A DNA stretch of 64,000 bases from assembly GCF_019175385.1 (NCBI RefSeq), contig NC_083339.1, positions 111,461,601 to 111,525,600 on the forward strand. Direction: 5' to 3'. Within the stretch, counting starts at the first letter, position 1. Every line of letters begins with the position of its first letter. This document shows, one piece after another, positions 13,465 to 25,415 of the stretch. The DNA comes from Lycium barbarum. Taxonomy: Eukaryota > Streptophyta > Magnoliopsida > Solanales > Solanaceae. The notes under the pieces were generated by a model. It was not told the DNA's origin. It ran no database searches and worked only from the letters and a program-made list of their open reading frames with translations. Position numbers and translations under genes: made by a program.

Positions 13465-14397
13465 CGCTACTGATAAAGACCATCTTAATTTCTTGCACCA
13501 GCAAGTCTGACACTCAAACCTTTTCTCCATATACCTACATCGCATTTATATTTATATCTATATCTATATCTATATCAATTTTAACATAAATGTGGAAACT
13601 CCTAAATTGAAAAGTTTAATCACCTGAATATCCTTCTGAATAATTAACCTAAACATCCTACTTATAAACTAATTAAATGTTATCCATTAGTATATAATTG
13701 ATGAAAGCCACCTATTTCCAGCAGTTGATAAATAAAGTCACCGAATCGACACTCCAAGAGCCAAACTATAAAGCCACTGTTTGGAATAATTGTCTACTTG
13801 TCCGAGATTTCTATTTCTAATAAGAAAAGATGTCAAATAAAACCTTTTGGCGGCTGACTCACATATTGTTCAAGGAACAATTAATTGTCCTTTCTGGTGT
13901 TCATATGTTGAGATGTACACAAAATTGAGTTCTTCATGGCGTTCTGTTTGGAGAAGCAAATCACTGTAGAGACATTAGTATAGTATTCTAAAAGGACAAA
14001 GGTGTTTTCATGAATGTCTACCATATTTTGTCTAGGCAGTGGTGATGTGAGGCATGCAATTTGATTGTTCAGTATTGTAGGCTTTAGCCGATAACAATCA
14101 TCTTGATCTCAATGAACAAGTCATCATACGATAATCCACATTAATCATTCACAAAACATGCACTTTATTTTTTCAAAGAAATAATTCATGCATACAAAAT
14201 CGTGTACTACATAACTCTGCATACAAGTGCAACGCAGGTGTCGAGAAACTAGTTCATTAAAGATTATCAACTTTTGTTTATTACTATCTCTATTTCAGTT
14301 TATGTGTCTTACATTATTTTTGGTCTTTTTCAAAAAGAAAGTTGCTTCAGTTTTTCTTTCTTTAAATGAAAGAGGAGTAGTATTACTTAATAAATAA
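13465..14397. other. Intergenic DNA, no gene seen
   Basis: AT-rich, no supportable reading frame. Around 14275-14390 there is text like tatttcagtttatgtgtc and a matching inverse tail, which resembles a decayed Stowaway-type MITE, but without clear TA flanks I leave it unassigned. Confidence 0.35.
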
Positions 14398-14554
14398 AAG
14401 AGAAAAGGCTCAGATATGCTATCGAACTATCAGAAAAGGCTCATCCATGTCACTTGTTAATAGTTGGGCTCAAAAACGCCACAGCCGTTACCATTTTGAG
14501 TCATATATGCCATTACTCACTAACAGAACTCTATTACTACCAGATTTAGCCACC

Positions 14555-16898
14555 TGTAACACCCGTATCTTAGAACTCATGTTAGAATCGTATCGTTAGA
14601 GTTTTAGCGAAAAATTTGAAAGTTTGTACGTATTACGAAAGTGGTTAACCAGCCTACTTCGGGCACCCGTAACTCCCTGATTAGTTGATAATTTGAGAAA
14701 ACTTAAAAACATGAAAGTTGAAGTCCTTTGGAATAGCTTTCCAACGGTATCTTGTGGAGCTCAAACAGAGCTCTGTGCTAAGGGTCATGCCTATTTTACT
14801 AACGCTGGTTAGAGCACAATTTTCAGATTTTGGGTTACGTTTTTAGCCTTTTCCTACTCGAATGGGGACTCCCTATTTTATTATTTTATGAAGTAAATAT
14901 GTCCATAACACTATTCTAAACCCTAATAGACTATTCTTTGTCTCTCCACCTCCATCTCTAAAGAACCTAGGCACTTCAATCTTTCAAGAACCGCAAGAAG
15001 CTCATTCTTGCAATCAAGAAAAATCAAAAAACCTTCCAGAATTTGGTTTGGGAATCTAGTTTCCTAAGGTTTCCTCCAAGGTAAATATTTTAATCAAGAA
15101 CCTTTGTATTCTACAAGATTTATCATTTATAAAGAGTAGAATAAATCCATCCATCCCGTTACCCTATAAAAATCAAGAGTTGTAAAAAGTTGGAGAAAAC
15201 TCTGGTATTTTTCTGTTGAGTTTCATTCCGACCAGCCATATTAATTTGGTGTTTTCCGATAATCCAACCGTTGGATCAAGCCCAAATTTTAACTGCGTGT
15301 TCATAACACATAAGTATAAAATATGAATGGTGATGATTGGATTTGGAGGTCCGGAGCAGTACCCTTTCAGCCACGAACAGGAGCTACGAAAATCAGTGAA
15401 AACTCTTCTCAAGGTTTCAAGTTCAAAGCTTTGATTTCTTCTTCAAAGTTCAGACCTTTTCTTCAAGTTTTGAAGCGACTAAAGTATGTAGGGTTGCTAT
15501 CTACGTGTGGGAACATCATTGTTCTTCCCCACGCCTCTTAATCCATAGAGTGTGAATCCTTACGAAAACTAGGGTTTCTTCTATACCATGCTCATGATAA
15601 CCCTAGGTCCATGTCCATGATTATATTATGTATGAATTGCTATTATTCTATCATTGTGTTCTTAATAACTCCATATGATTATTGAGAATCAGTCCGTAAT
15701 CCATGAAAAAAAACCCATACTTTGTATTCCATGGGTTCCTACATGCAAGTTATAAATTATCATGTTATTTTCAAGAAAACACTCTACATGCTTTACACGT
15801 TTTCATGTAACTATATAGTTCAAACCCATGTTTTACAAGCTATTTGATATGAAACCATGTTTATGTTATATCATGTCAGAACATGCCTATAAGATATTTC
15901 ATGAAACCATGCCTACAAGTTATTTCATGAAACCATGTTACATGTTATTTCTTGAAATCATGATTACAAGTTATTTCATGAAAATCCTGAGCTTTTTAGC
16001 AAACTATATCATGTTCATATTTTTGGGAGTTGCACGAATTACCGAGAAGGCTCAGATAGCCTGAAACTACGTAGCTACCGTAGGACAAGGATCGCTCCGC
16101 CCAGTTAGGACGATTCCTTCATTTACACTGAATAGATCCATCGAGCACGTTACCACCTTATACCCTGGAAAGGTATGGGAGCTCTGCTGGTCTAGCGAAG
16201 TACCAGACTCCACGTACCCACATGGTGATATCATGTTGTCGGTTTATGAATTGCTCTCCCTACTTACCATGTTTTATTCATGTTTTATATTATATATGTA
16301 TTCATATTCATGCTCATGACCAGGTTTCAATTTCACGTTCAGTTTTATCTTTACTACTTCATGTCCCACGTTTATTTCATTCAATTGCTTTACATACCGG
16401 TACATTCAATGTGCTGACGTCTTCTATTATTGCCCGGGGGCCTGCATTTCATGATACATGTATTGATTTACAGGACATCATATTTGCTCGTTAGGATATT
16501 GCTCGTATCAGCTTTTGGTGAGCCCCATCTCACTCGGGGTTGTGTCTTTACTTCTATTTATGTCAGTTATGCATTTAAGGTATGCCGGGGGCCTTGTCCC
16601 GGTGAACAGTTTAGGAGTCAGATTGGTGTTAGAGGTTTCATAGACTAGTCAGTTGTCGTGTTCAATTGATTTAGCCTCAATGGCTACATTACCATAGTTC
16701 CGCGTTCATGATATAATAATAATATTTTCAGACTTATGATTACTGAACTCCATGTTTTCACAATTCATGCATGTTTACTTTATATTCCGCATCAATTCAT
16801 GTCTCATGTAGACTCAGCAAATCATGTGGTTCGCTCGATCACATGCAGTAAGGCACCGAGTGCCGTGTTATGCCTAGGCCATGGTTCGGGGCGTGACA
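14555..16898 (+). repeat. 5' LTR of the LARD
   Basis: Runs from TGTAACACCCGTATC to GGGGCGTGACA and is followed after five bases by the primer-binding site. It matches the second LTR along its full length. It contains runs of a short repeated word around ttatttcatgaaaccatg (about 15890-15990). Frames inside it recur in the other LTR only because the LTRs are duplicates. Confidence 0.9.
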
Positions 16899-16903
16899 AA
16901 GCT

Positions 16904-16915
16904 TGGTATCAGAGC
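16904..16915 (+). other. Primer-binding site, initiator tRNA-Met
   Basis: tggtatcagagc is the standard plant retrotransposon sequence complementary to the 3' end of initiator methionine tRNA. It lies 5 bases after the 5' LTR. Confidence 0.9.
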
Positions 16916-19900
16916 ACTAGGTTCAAGTGTCTTAGGGAGTCTATGAAACCGTCTCCAGTGAGGTCACTTTTATATGTGTGTGCGCACCATACATATAAAT
17001 AGTTGATCACTAAGACATTTACGATTGTCTCACTTCTTTCAACTCTAGATCGTGCAATAGAGCTATGTTATCATAAATCACTTGAACTCGTGCATTATTC
17101 CCCATTCTACCAAATACTCCTCGTCTCAATGGATGAGGAAGATGTAAACCTAAGCATTATCGATGTGTTTCTTTCAGATGGAGTTATCAAGAATTATTCT
17201 AACTCATGCCATGAAGCTTAGAGCAGTAAGTAACATTCTCTTATCGAATTCTGAACGTACCGAATGCGTAAGCGGTGAGAAGGAAAATCCGGGAACCAAG
17301 GCTTACCAAATGGTGCATGGTATTTTATTAGGTGATAGTACCATTTTAAAGATAAGTTTCGGTATGGTAGTACACATAGGTCATATACCTTACAGAATAA
17401 GTTTATTTGGATTCTTTGACCATGGAGCTATAGTATAAGGATGATACTTCAGATTTAAGACCCTATAAGGTAGCATGTTATAAATTTAACCGCGAGTAGA
17501 CGATATTGAATTTCTAGGGATAGTTTTAAATTATTTAAGCTTATTCAGATCAAACCTAGAGAGGATGACATTAGTAAGTTACTACAAAGAGTAGGTACTA
17601 CTATAAAATGATAAGATGTGACAATTCCTTCTAAGGAAGGGTGATTAAGTTCTTACCCCCAGATGTGTGTAGTATGATATGATTTTAAAGTGTATAGAAA
17701 GTTCGGGGTTAAGTATTCCAATCTATCATTTAAGATTAACGAAAGTTTTCTAAGTGTGATCCATGTCTATAGGACAGAAGAGATAGTATTCGACCACAAA
17801 ATAGGGTCAGATGATGAGGAGAGTTAAAAATAATCTATGTTTCACTTTATCGTTCGGGAAAGAATTAGAAAACATGATGCTAGCCGGTGTTCAAAAGGGA
17901 ATGTTAAGTAAGTCAGAGTAGAGTATTTTAATATTTCCTTCAAAGACGCTGAGTGTGAGTGGTAAGTGATTGAAAGAGGGTAGTGTTCAACTAGAGATAT
18001 GATCAGATGATGTCAAGTTTCTTGGAATAGTTCTAACTTGTTTACGTGGCTTAGGCCGAATTAGAGGGCATGGTCGTAGTAAATTGCCAAGGGAATATTA
18101 TTTTGATGGGTAATAGAGGGGGTAGGTAAGGAGATAAAAAGACAAGTTTATGGGATAGTCTTAGAGCTAGAATAAAATTTAGAGAAAATCAGTAGAACGA
18201 TTAGATGACCATTTATCACTAACTTAAGAGATCCACAGGCTATAAACGTCATCCTTTGAAACTAAGGGGGAGATCGTGCGATGAGGTGCTGAAATAGATT
18301 ATGTGTTCCGTAAGTTCATAGGTGTTAAGGAGATTATGTCAGATGCTCACAGTTTCATGTAGCTAAGATAAATTGTGTAGAATTCATCTTTTGTCATGTC
18401 ATGGAGATCAAGTACTAGGTATATACATTATGAGATAAAAGTTCTAGATCGACTAACAGGGTTAAGGGAGTAACAGTTTCAAATTCCAGAGTAATTAATA
18501 CACTATGAGGTACAAATGCCCAGACGTACTCTACTTATGCCTTTCGTACCTATATCATGCCCATGTTAGAGCTTTACACTTCACGTTTAAGATACAAGAA
18601 TTAGGACTCCATACGATGGTAAGCTACCCAAAGGAAATGTCCTTTCACGTTTCGCACATCAGGTTGTGCTCATGTCTAAAGTTAAAAACCGCATTCATGT
18701 CCCACGTATCTATTGTGGTTTTATACCATGTCCATGTTCTAGCTTCTAAGTGTTTTCCAATTATGATGGTGACTTTGATAATGATCGAAGGAAAGGTAGT
18801 ATAAGAGTTTAAAGACTAAGAATCTTATGGAATTCTCACCTATTCCTTGGACAAGAGGAGAATGCCTTAGGTAAATGACTTATTTCGACTCCAATGGTAT
18901 ACTACCTAAGTTTTCACGTACTCGTGCCCACGATATATTTATTCGAGCATCCATCTTTAGAAATAGCATAATAATGATGTTGATAGGAAATGATAAAAGT
19001 ATGTCGAGATAAATGTCTTACCCACGATCCTATGTAATTCGTGCTTATGTTCTTCTAGCTAATGTTTTAAACCATCTCGTAACTTGACACAAAGGATTCC
19101 TGTTTTCTTTTCCCTGAGTACATACTATGTTCACATCCAGAGTGACTTTATACTTATGTATTAGGTGCTTGATGCACAAATTACTCATACCTATAATCCC
19201 TTATTTCATTAAACTTATTTTATAATGAGGGCGTATACTCACAGTGATAAGAGTAAGCTATGTTGAACCATGGCCCATTATGTAAGTACATCCAAGTTCC
19301 AAAAGTGATACCTTATTCGTGCCTTGTGTCTCTAAGTACTCAAAAGTGAAGCCTACAAATTGTACTCCATGCAAGTCACACTTATGTCTTATTCTCACTT
19401 CAACACTGCTGACCTAATGTCCAAACGCCAGGGTATGTAACGTCGAAATACTTATGTGAAAGTCATGTTTCTTGTGTCCCCATGCCCCATGCCATATTAC
19501 ACACGTATTCACATTCTATGACATACTAACCACGTACCCGTACATGTATGTTCCATGATACGTCTTTCAGTTTGATGTACCCATGTCATTCGTGCCTACA
19601 AATTCTCTTCCGAACCCCATGTATAGTAATCATGTAATCATTTAGCCAATATCCATATGTTCAGGTCAGCTCAGTATTCATGTTAGCCACATTCAAAATT
19701 CAGTAATGACGTTATATCGCATCATGCGTATTAAGATACCTTGTGAGGTTTGTGTTAGTACTTTAGTTAGCTGGCAGGCGTTTCAGAAATGTCGTGAGAG
19801 TCCAAATTACGAAGGAAATCCTGCCATACTATTTTTTTATTTTTTTTTTATAAATTCCAGAGTTAGTAGTAACTCTTAATCATTCATGAATCAAGGACAA

Positions 19901-20119
19901 TTGTTTCATGATTCTAGTTCATGTAGGTACTACTCAGTTTCAGGTTCCCATGTACATGTTTATATATAATCACGTATTCAGTTCTCATGATCCATGACCG
20001 TATTTTCATGTAATCATGTCAAGCTCTTATGTTTCATGTCATTTTCATCACGTTCATGTATTCATGCCAAGTCCAGTCCCATACCTAACCAAGACCTATC
20101 ATTCGAGGACGAATGATCC
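16916..20119 (+). other. LARD internal region, non-coding
   Basis: About 3.2 kb with stops in all frames and no match by eye to gag, protease, reverse transcriptase or integrase motifs. The longest frames (for example 18505-18804) have no domain features. It may carry packaging signals used in trans, which is inference from the LARD class. Confidence 0.7.
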
Positions 20120-20133
20120 CAAGGGGGAGATAT
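20100..20133 (+). other. Tekay-type motif and polypurine tract
   Basis: attcgaggacgaatg is followed by the purine run aagggggaga (20121-20130), three bases before the TG of the 3' LTR. This is where second-strand synthesis would be primed. Confidence 0.8.
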
Positions 20134-22157
20134 TGTAACACCCGTATCTTAGAACTCATGTTAGACTCGTATCGTTAGAGTTTTAGCGAAAATTTTAAAA
20201 GTTTATACGTATTACGAAAGTGGTTGACCAGCCTACTTCGGGCACCCGTAACTCCCTGATTAGTTGATAATTTGAGAAAACTTAAAACATGAAAGTTGTA
20301 GCCCTTTGGAATAGATTTCCAACGGTATCTTGTGGAGCTCAAACAGAGCTCTGTGCTAAGGGTCATGCCTATTTTACTAACGCTGGTTAGAGCAAAATAT
20401 TCAGATTTTGGGTTACGTTTTTAGCCTTTTCCTACTCGAATGGGGACTCCCTATTTTATTATTTTATAAAGTAAAAATGTCCATAACACTATTTTAAACC
20501 CTAATAGACTATTCTTTGTCTCTCCACCTCCATCTCTAAAGAACCTAGGCACTTCAATCTTTCAAGAACCGCAAGAAGCTCATTCTTGCAATCAAGAAAT
20601 ATGAAGAAACCTTCCAGAATTTGGTTTGGGAATCTAGTTTCCTAAGGTTTCCTCCAAGGTAAATATTTTAATAAAGAACCTTTGTATTCTACAAGATTTA
20701 TCATTTATAAAGAGTAGAATAAATCCATTCATCCCGTTACCCTATAAAAATCAAGAGTTGTAAAAAGTTGGAGAAAACTCTAGTATTTTTCTGTTGAGTT
20801 TCATTCCAACCAGCCATATTAATTTGGTATTTTCCGATAATCTAACCGTTGGATCGAGCCCAAATTTTAATTGAGTGTTCATAACAACTAAGTATGAAAT
20901 ATGAATGGTGGAGATTGGATTTGGAGGTCCTGATAAGTACCCTTTGAGCCACGAACAGTAGCTACGAAAATCAGTGAAAACTCTTCTCAAGGTTTCAAGT
21001 TCAAAGCTTTGATTTCTTCTTCAAAGTTCAGATCTTTTCTTCAAGTTTTGGAGTGACTAAGGTATGTAGGGTTGCTATATACGTGTGGGAACATCATTGT
21101 TCTTCCCCACGCCTCTTAATCCATAGAGTATGAATCCTTACGAAAGCTAGGGTTTCTTCTATACCTTGCTCATGATAACAGGTCCATGTCGATGATTATA
21201 TTATGTATGAATTGCTATTTTTCTATCATTGTGTTCTTAATAACTCCATATGATTATTAAGAATCAGTCCATAATCTATGAAAAAACCCCATACTTTGTA
21301 TTCCATGGGTTCCTACATGCAAGTTATAATTATCATGTTATTTTCAAGAAAACACTCTACATGCTTTACACGTTTTCATGGAAGTATATCATGTAAATAT
21401 ATAGTTCAAACCCATGTTTTACAAGCTATTTGATATGAAACCATGTTTATGTTATATCATGTCACAACATGCCTATAAGTTATTTCATGAAACCATGCTT
21501 ACAAGTTATTTCATGAAACCATGTTACAAGTTATTTCGTGAAATCATGATTACAAGTTATTTCACGAAAATCATGGGCTTTTTAGCCAACTATATAATGT
21601 TCATATTTTTGGGAGTTGCACGAATTTCCAAGAAGGCTCAGATAGCCTTAAACTACGTAGCCACCATAGGACAAGGATCGCTCCGCCCAGTTAGGACGAT
21701 TCCTTCATTTTACACTGAATGGATCCATCGAGCACGTTACCACCTTATACCCTGGCAAGGTATGGGGGCTCTGCTGGTCCGGCGAAGTACCAGACTCCAC
21801 GTATCCACGTGGTGATATCATGTTATCGGTTTATGAAATTCTCTCCCTACTTACCATGTTTTACTCATGTTTTATATTATATATGTATTCATATTCATGC
21901 TCATGACCAGGTTTCAGTTTCACGTTCAGTTCCTATCTTTACTACTTCATGTCCCACGTTTATTTCATTCAGTTGCTTTACATACCGGTACATTCAATGT
22001 GCTGATGTCCTCTTTTATTGCCCGGGGGCCTGCATTTCACGATGCAGGTATTGATTTACAGGACATCAGATTTGCTCGTTAGGATATTGCTCGTATTAGC
22101 TTTTGGTGAGCCCCATCTCACTCGGGGTTGTGTCTTTACTTCTATTTATGTCAGTTA

Positions 22158-22162
22158 TGCAT
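22158..22162. repeat. Target-site duplication, left of nested solo LTR
   Basis: tgcat, repeated exactly at 23444-23448; the undisturbed single copy is in the 5' LTR near 16570. Confidence 0.9.
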
Positions 22163-23443
22163 TGTTGCTCCCAAACGCACATGCAAGTATACGTGGTCGT
22201 ACAAGTAATATAAACTGTGAAGTCCAGATATCGATCCCACAGAGACTTAGATTCTACTGTTAAGCTAATTCAAATTCGAATGAAACTATTCAAGAAAGTG
22301 AAAATCAAGATGTTTGTTGTACTAAACTAAAACTGAAAAGTAAACAATTTGTGATGGGTGTTTGTGACTGAGAATATTTCGACAAAGATTGTAAGGTTTA
22401 TCAGATGAGAGAAAGTTCTAGGGTCATGGATTTCGACAATGCAGTTGATCTTCGGACAATTCCACTTATTTTATTTCTTGGGTTACTAGTTGACGGGTTA
22501 ATTATACTTTATGCTATTCTCTCGAACTACTCACAAGCCTGTAGATGTTACTATAACGCCTATATCTCTATGGTCATCAGAGGTAACAAGAATGCATTTA
22601 TTTCTCCGTATTCAACTAAGTAGGGCTAAAGGGTATATCTCTATCCTTAGTATCGAAACGATTAAATCGAACAAACTCTATTTATTCTTATTACGTACGT
22701 GAACTCCCTTTCCCAAGTCCAATTCACGCACCACAGATAGTGTCTAACCATTGGCCAGATAATCAAACAATTAAGATCAAAAATAAATAAGCAACCCAAA
22801 ATATGGAAAATCAATAGATAATAATTGTCATCAAACCAACTTTCAAGTCTTTCACCACAACCCTAGAATTAATAAGTTTAGCTACTCATGATTCGATCAT
22901 AGACAAAAGAATTCATGAATAATCTAGGGTTGAAAAAGATGAAAAATAAAATAAACCTAGAGAGAGAAAATAGAACGGTGGCTTACAAGTCTTTTAATAA
23001 TCCCAGCACACCTTTTTCAGCTAATAAAATGTCTATATATAGTCTAGGGTAAAAACAAAAAATAAGTAACCCTAATCCTAGTTGAACCGGGAAAGCTTGC
23101 GCAGAACCTCGCTTTCCTTCCGCGATGCGGATGAAAAGCGCAATGTCCTGAGGCCTCCCGCTTTCCTTCCGCGATGTGGATGAAAAGCGATACCTTCAGT
23201 TCAATTATTTTTCCTTTTAGTTCATCACTTGTGGTCTTCGACTCGTCACCTCGTCTAATCGTCATATGCTCCAAAATCACTCACTTTAAGCACAGTTTTC
23301 CATTATTTGTCATCATCGTACCTATACACATGAAATATAACGACATAAGTTCAAATACGATGATTGCCTCATGAATTAAGCGATAAAAGTCATAAGAATA
23401 GGATGTAAAATGACACAAAACATGATATTTGTGCCAAATATCA
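22163..23443. mobile_element. Solo LTR, 1281 bp, nested in the LARD 3' LTR
   Basis: Runs from TGTTGCTCCCAAACG to GCCAAATATCA (TG...CA) with 5-bp flanks tgcat. The opening, with a phrase like atcgatcccacagaga about 70 bases in, resembles the edge of the Athila/Tat-type LTR at 43380 (gtcgaatcccacacgg), so that lineage is likely. It contains two near-identical words, gctttccttccgcgatg, about 60 bp apart (near 23110 and 23160). No internal region remains. Confidence 0.88.
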
Positions 23444-24183
23444 TGCATTTAAGGTATGCCGGGGGCCTTGTCCCGGTGAACAGTTTAGCAGTCAGATTCG
23501 TGTTAGAGGTTTCATAGACTAGTCAGTTGTCATGTTCAATTGAGTTAGCCTCAATGGCTACATTACCATAGTTCCGCGTTCATGATATAATAATAATATT
23601 TTCAGACTTATGATTACTGAACTCCATGTTTCACAATTCATGCATGTTTACTTTATATTCCGCATCAATTCATGTCTCATGTAGACTCAGCAAATCATGT
23701 GGTTCGCTCGGTCACATGCGGCAAGGCACCGAGTGCCGTGTTACGCCTAGGCCATGGTTCGGGCCGTGACAGTGGCATTATCTGAACCCTTCATTTTACG
23801 AGTGACATATATAAGCCATTTTATAGTACAGTGGCATATTTGAGCATTTTTCCAATTCCTATATAAACCTCAATCTTTTCTAATTTTATGTAACAAACTT
23901 ATAAGGACAAGTTTGTCCCTTATATTAATAACATTATTACTTTTCATGAAAAAACTATGCTCTCTTATTTAATTGGATTATGAATCTAATCTTATTCTAC
24001 ATCCTTCACAATTTTTACGTACTTTATGACTTTTTAAAAAGATTTAAAAAACACATAAAATTTGTTTAGGAAAAAAAAGTGATGGGTATAAAAGAGAGTA
24101 TACTAACGAGGTGTAGATGAGTAAGAAAACTACATATGAGTGTGACATATTTGAGCCTTCTCTCGACCATTATTAACATCCCA

Positions 24184-24491
24184 AATCATAGTATACTAAA
24201 AGTGGGAAGCTCTCAAGTCAAAAGTTGGATTACGAAAATGCCCTTAATAATCCTTGAAAAATATAACTCTCTCATAGTTATATTTTTTTTCCCTCATTTA
24301 TCTACCATTTAACCTATTTTTAAAAATTCTTGAAGTGTCTAAATGCATTACACAATTAAAGGAGGAAGATGAAATGACTTCCGTTTCCAAAAAAAAAAAT
24401 CATGTTCCAAGAAGTCCTATTGAAGTGTCTAAATACATTACACAATTAAGGCCTATAATTTTCCATGTATCTGATCATTAAACGGTAGAAG
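24184..24491. repeat. Intergenic DNA with a short direct repeat
   Basis: The phrase ttgaagtgtctaaatrcatt followed by acacaattaa occurs twice, near 24330 and 24420. Otherwise nothing is identifiable. Confidence 0.5.
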
Positions 24492-24499
24492 GTTGAGAG

Positions 24500-24675
24500 C
24501 AGGGGCGGAGCTAGCCCTTCGGGCGTGAGTTCGGCCGAACTCAATAGCTTTGGTCCAAACCATATATTTGTATTAAATTTTTGTCAAATACGAACAAATT
24601 ATTAATTTAGAACCCAGTAACTTTAAAGAATTAGAACATCGAACCCACAAGCTTCAAATCCTGACTCCGCCTCTG
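24500..24675. mobile_element. hAT MITE, 176 bp, with perfect 8-bp flanks
   Basis: Termini caggggcggagctag and ctgactccgcctctg are imperfect inverses. Both flanks read gttgagag (24492-24499 and 24676-24683). The interior is non-coding. The same terminus family is seen in the element at 35151-36380. Confidence 0.92.
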
Positions 24676-24683
24676 GTTGAGAG

Positions 24684-25415
24684 TCCTATCAATTAATCTT
24701 CAAAAGCAACAAAGAGCACAGAAATCATCCTCACAAAGCCAAACTTTCTTCTTTAAAACTAGTGAATTCACCCGCTCTTCACGCGGTCATGAAAATAAAT
24801 ATTGTAAAATAATCATTAGTTGTATTTTGGGATTTCTAGATAGAGAAAACATTTATTAATTACAATTATATATGTTGTTTTTAATTCATTACTATTAGTT
24901 ATTGTACAAAATAATATTTATTCTTAATTATATCTAGAGACTTTGAAATTTAATAATGGAAAATTTATTTATTATTATAAATAATAACATTTTAATTAAT
25001 GGTTAATAGAGTTTTTTGAGATTATGTACATCATCTTGACTTCCCATATTGTTTAAATAATGATCATGAAAAAGTATTTAGATATTTAAATTAAATCCTT
25101 TTGTAATTGTATTTTAGGCTCTTGCATAGAGATATAAATAAGTGAGACCTCTCTCATTCAGTTCCCGTTTAAATGTACTTCATAAATAAAAATAAAACAA
25201 TATAAAATATACTATATATTACTCTTATTTAGATGGGATTTAATGAGCAAAAAACAATTAGGAAAAAATAAATATATCATCTTTTGGAATTGTCACTTTT
25301 AATTCTCCAAAATGAATCTAATTCATTGTAAAAAAATACTATTCAATTTTACGTCTTTTCTAAACAAACTATTTCTTAAAGTATATTCTTGATCAATTAG
25401 TAGACGGTGTTCTTT
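24684..25415. other. AT-rich intergenic DNA, nothing identified
   Basis: No frame, repeat or element boundary that I can support. Confidence 0.5.

Larger units (their letters stand above)
14555..23771 (+). mobile_element. LARD: non-coding Tekay-like Gypsy LTR retrotransposon
   Basis: Two LTRs (2344 bp, and about 2352 bp after removing a nested insertion) flank a 3.2 kb internal region with an initiator-Met-type primer-binding site and a polypurine tract. The internal region has no gag or polymerase frame, so replication would depend on enzymes from another element. The motif ttcgaggacgaatg just before the polypurine tract is one I associate with Del/Tekay chromovirus elements. By eye I count about 10 substitutions and one single-base gap in the first ~285 aligned LTR bases, so the insertion is not recent. 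The expected 5-bp target duplication is not visible. Confidence 0.88.
20134..23771 (+). repeat. 3' LTR of the LARD, split by a solo LTR
   Basis: Starts TGTAACACCCGTATC and ends GGGCCGTGACA. It matches 14555-16898, except that 22163-23448 is inserted. The 5' LTR reads gttatgcatttaaggtatgc straight through that point, which proves the insertion. Confidence 0.9.
14398..24165. mobile_element. Inverted-repeat element split by the LARD
   Basis: The two halves are 14398-14554 and 23772-24165. Ends read gagaaaaggctcagatatg and the inverse of gagagaaggctcaaatatg, so the reunited element (about 550 bp) has imperfect inverted termini. Its intact relative, in opposite orientation, is at 32140-32660, and reads continuously across the point where the LARD sits here. 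It is non-coding and the superfamily is unassigned. Confidence 0.7.

Noticed and set aside
14275..14390. Stowaway-like MITE
   Set aside because: Terminal words are suggestive but TA flanks and a clean inverse end are missing.
15173..15412. Frame conserved with 20751-20990, at first suggesting a paralogous gene pair
   Set aside because: Both lie at the same place in the two LTRs of one element, so similarity comes from LTR duplication, not coding selection.
21414..22082. Overlapping plus-strand frames of 70-133 codons
   Set aside because: They are inside the LARD 3' LTR and correspond to interrupted frames in the other LTR.
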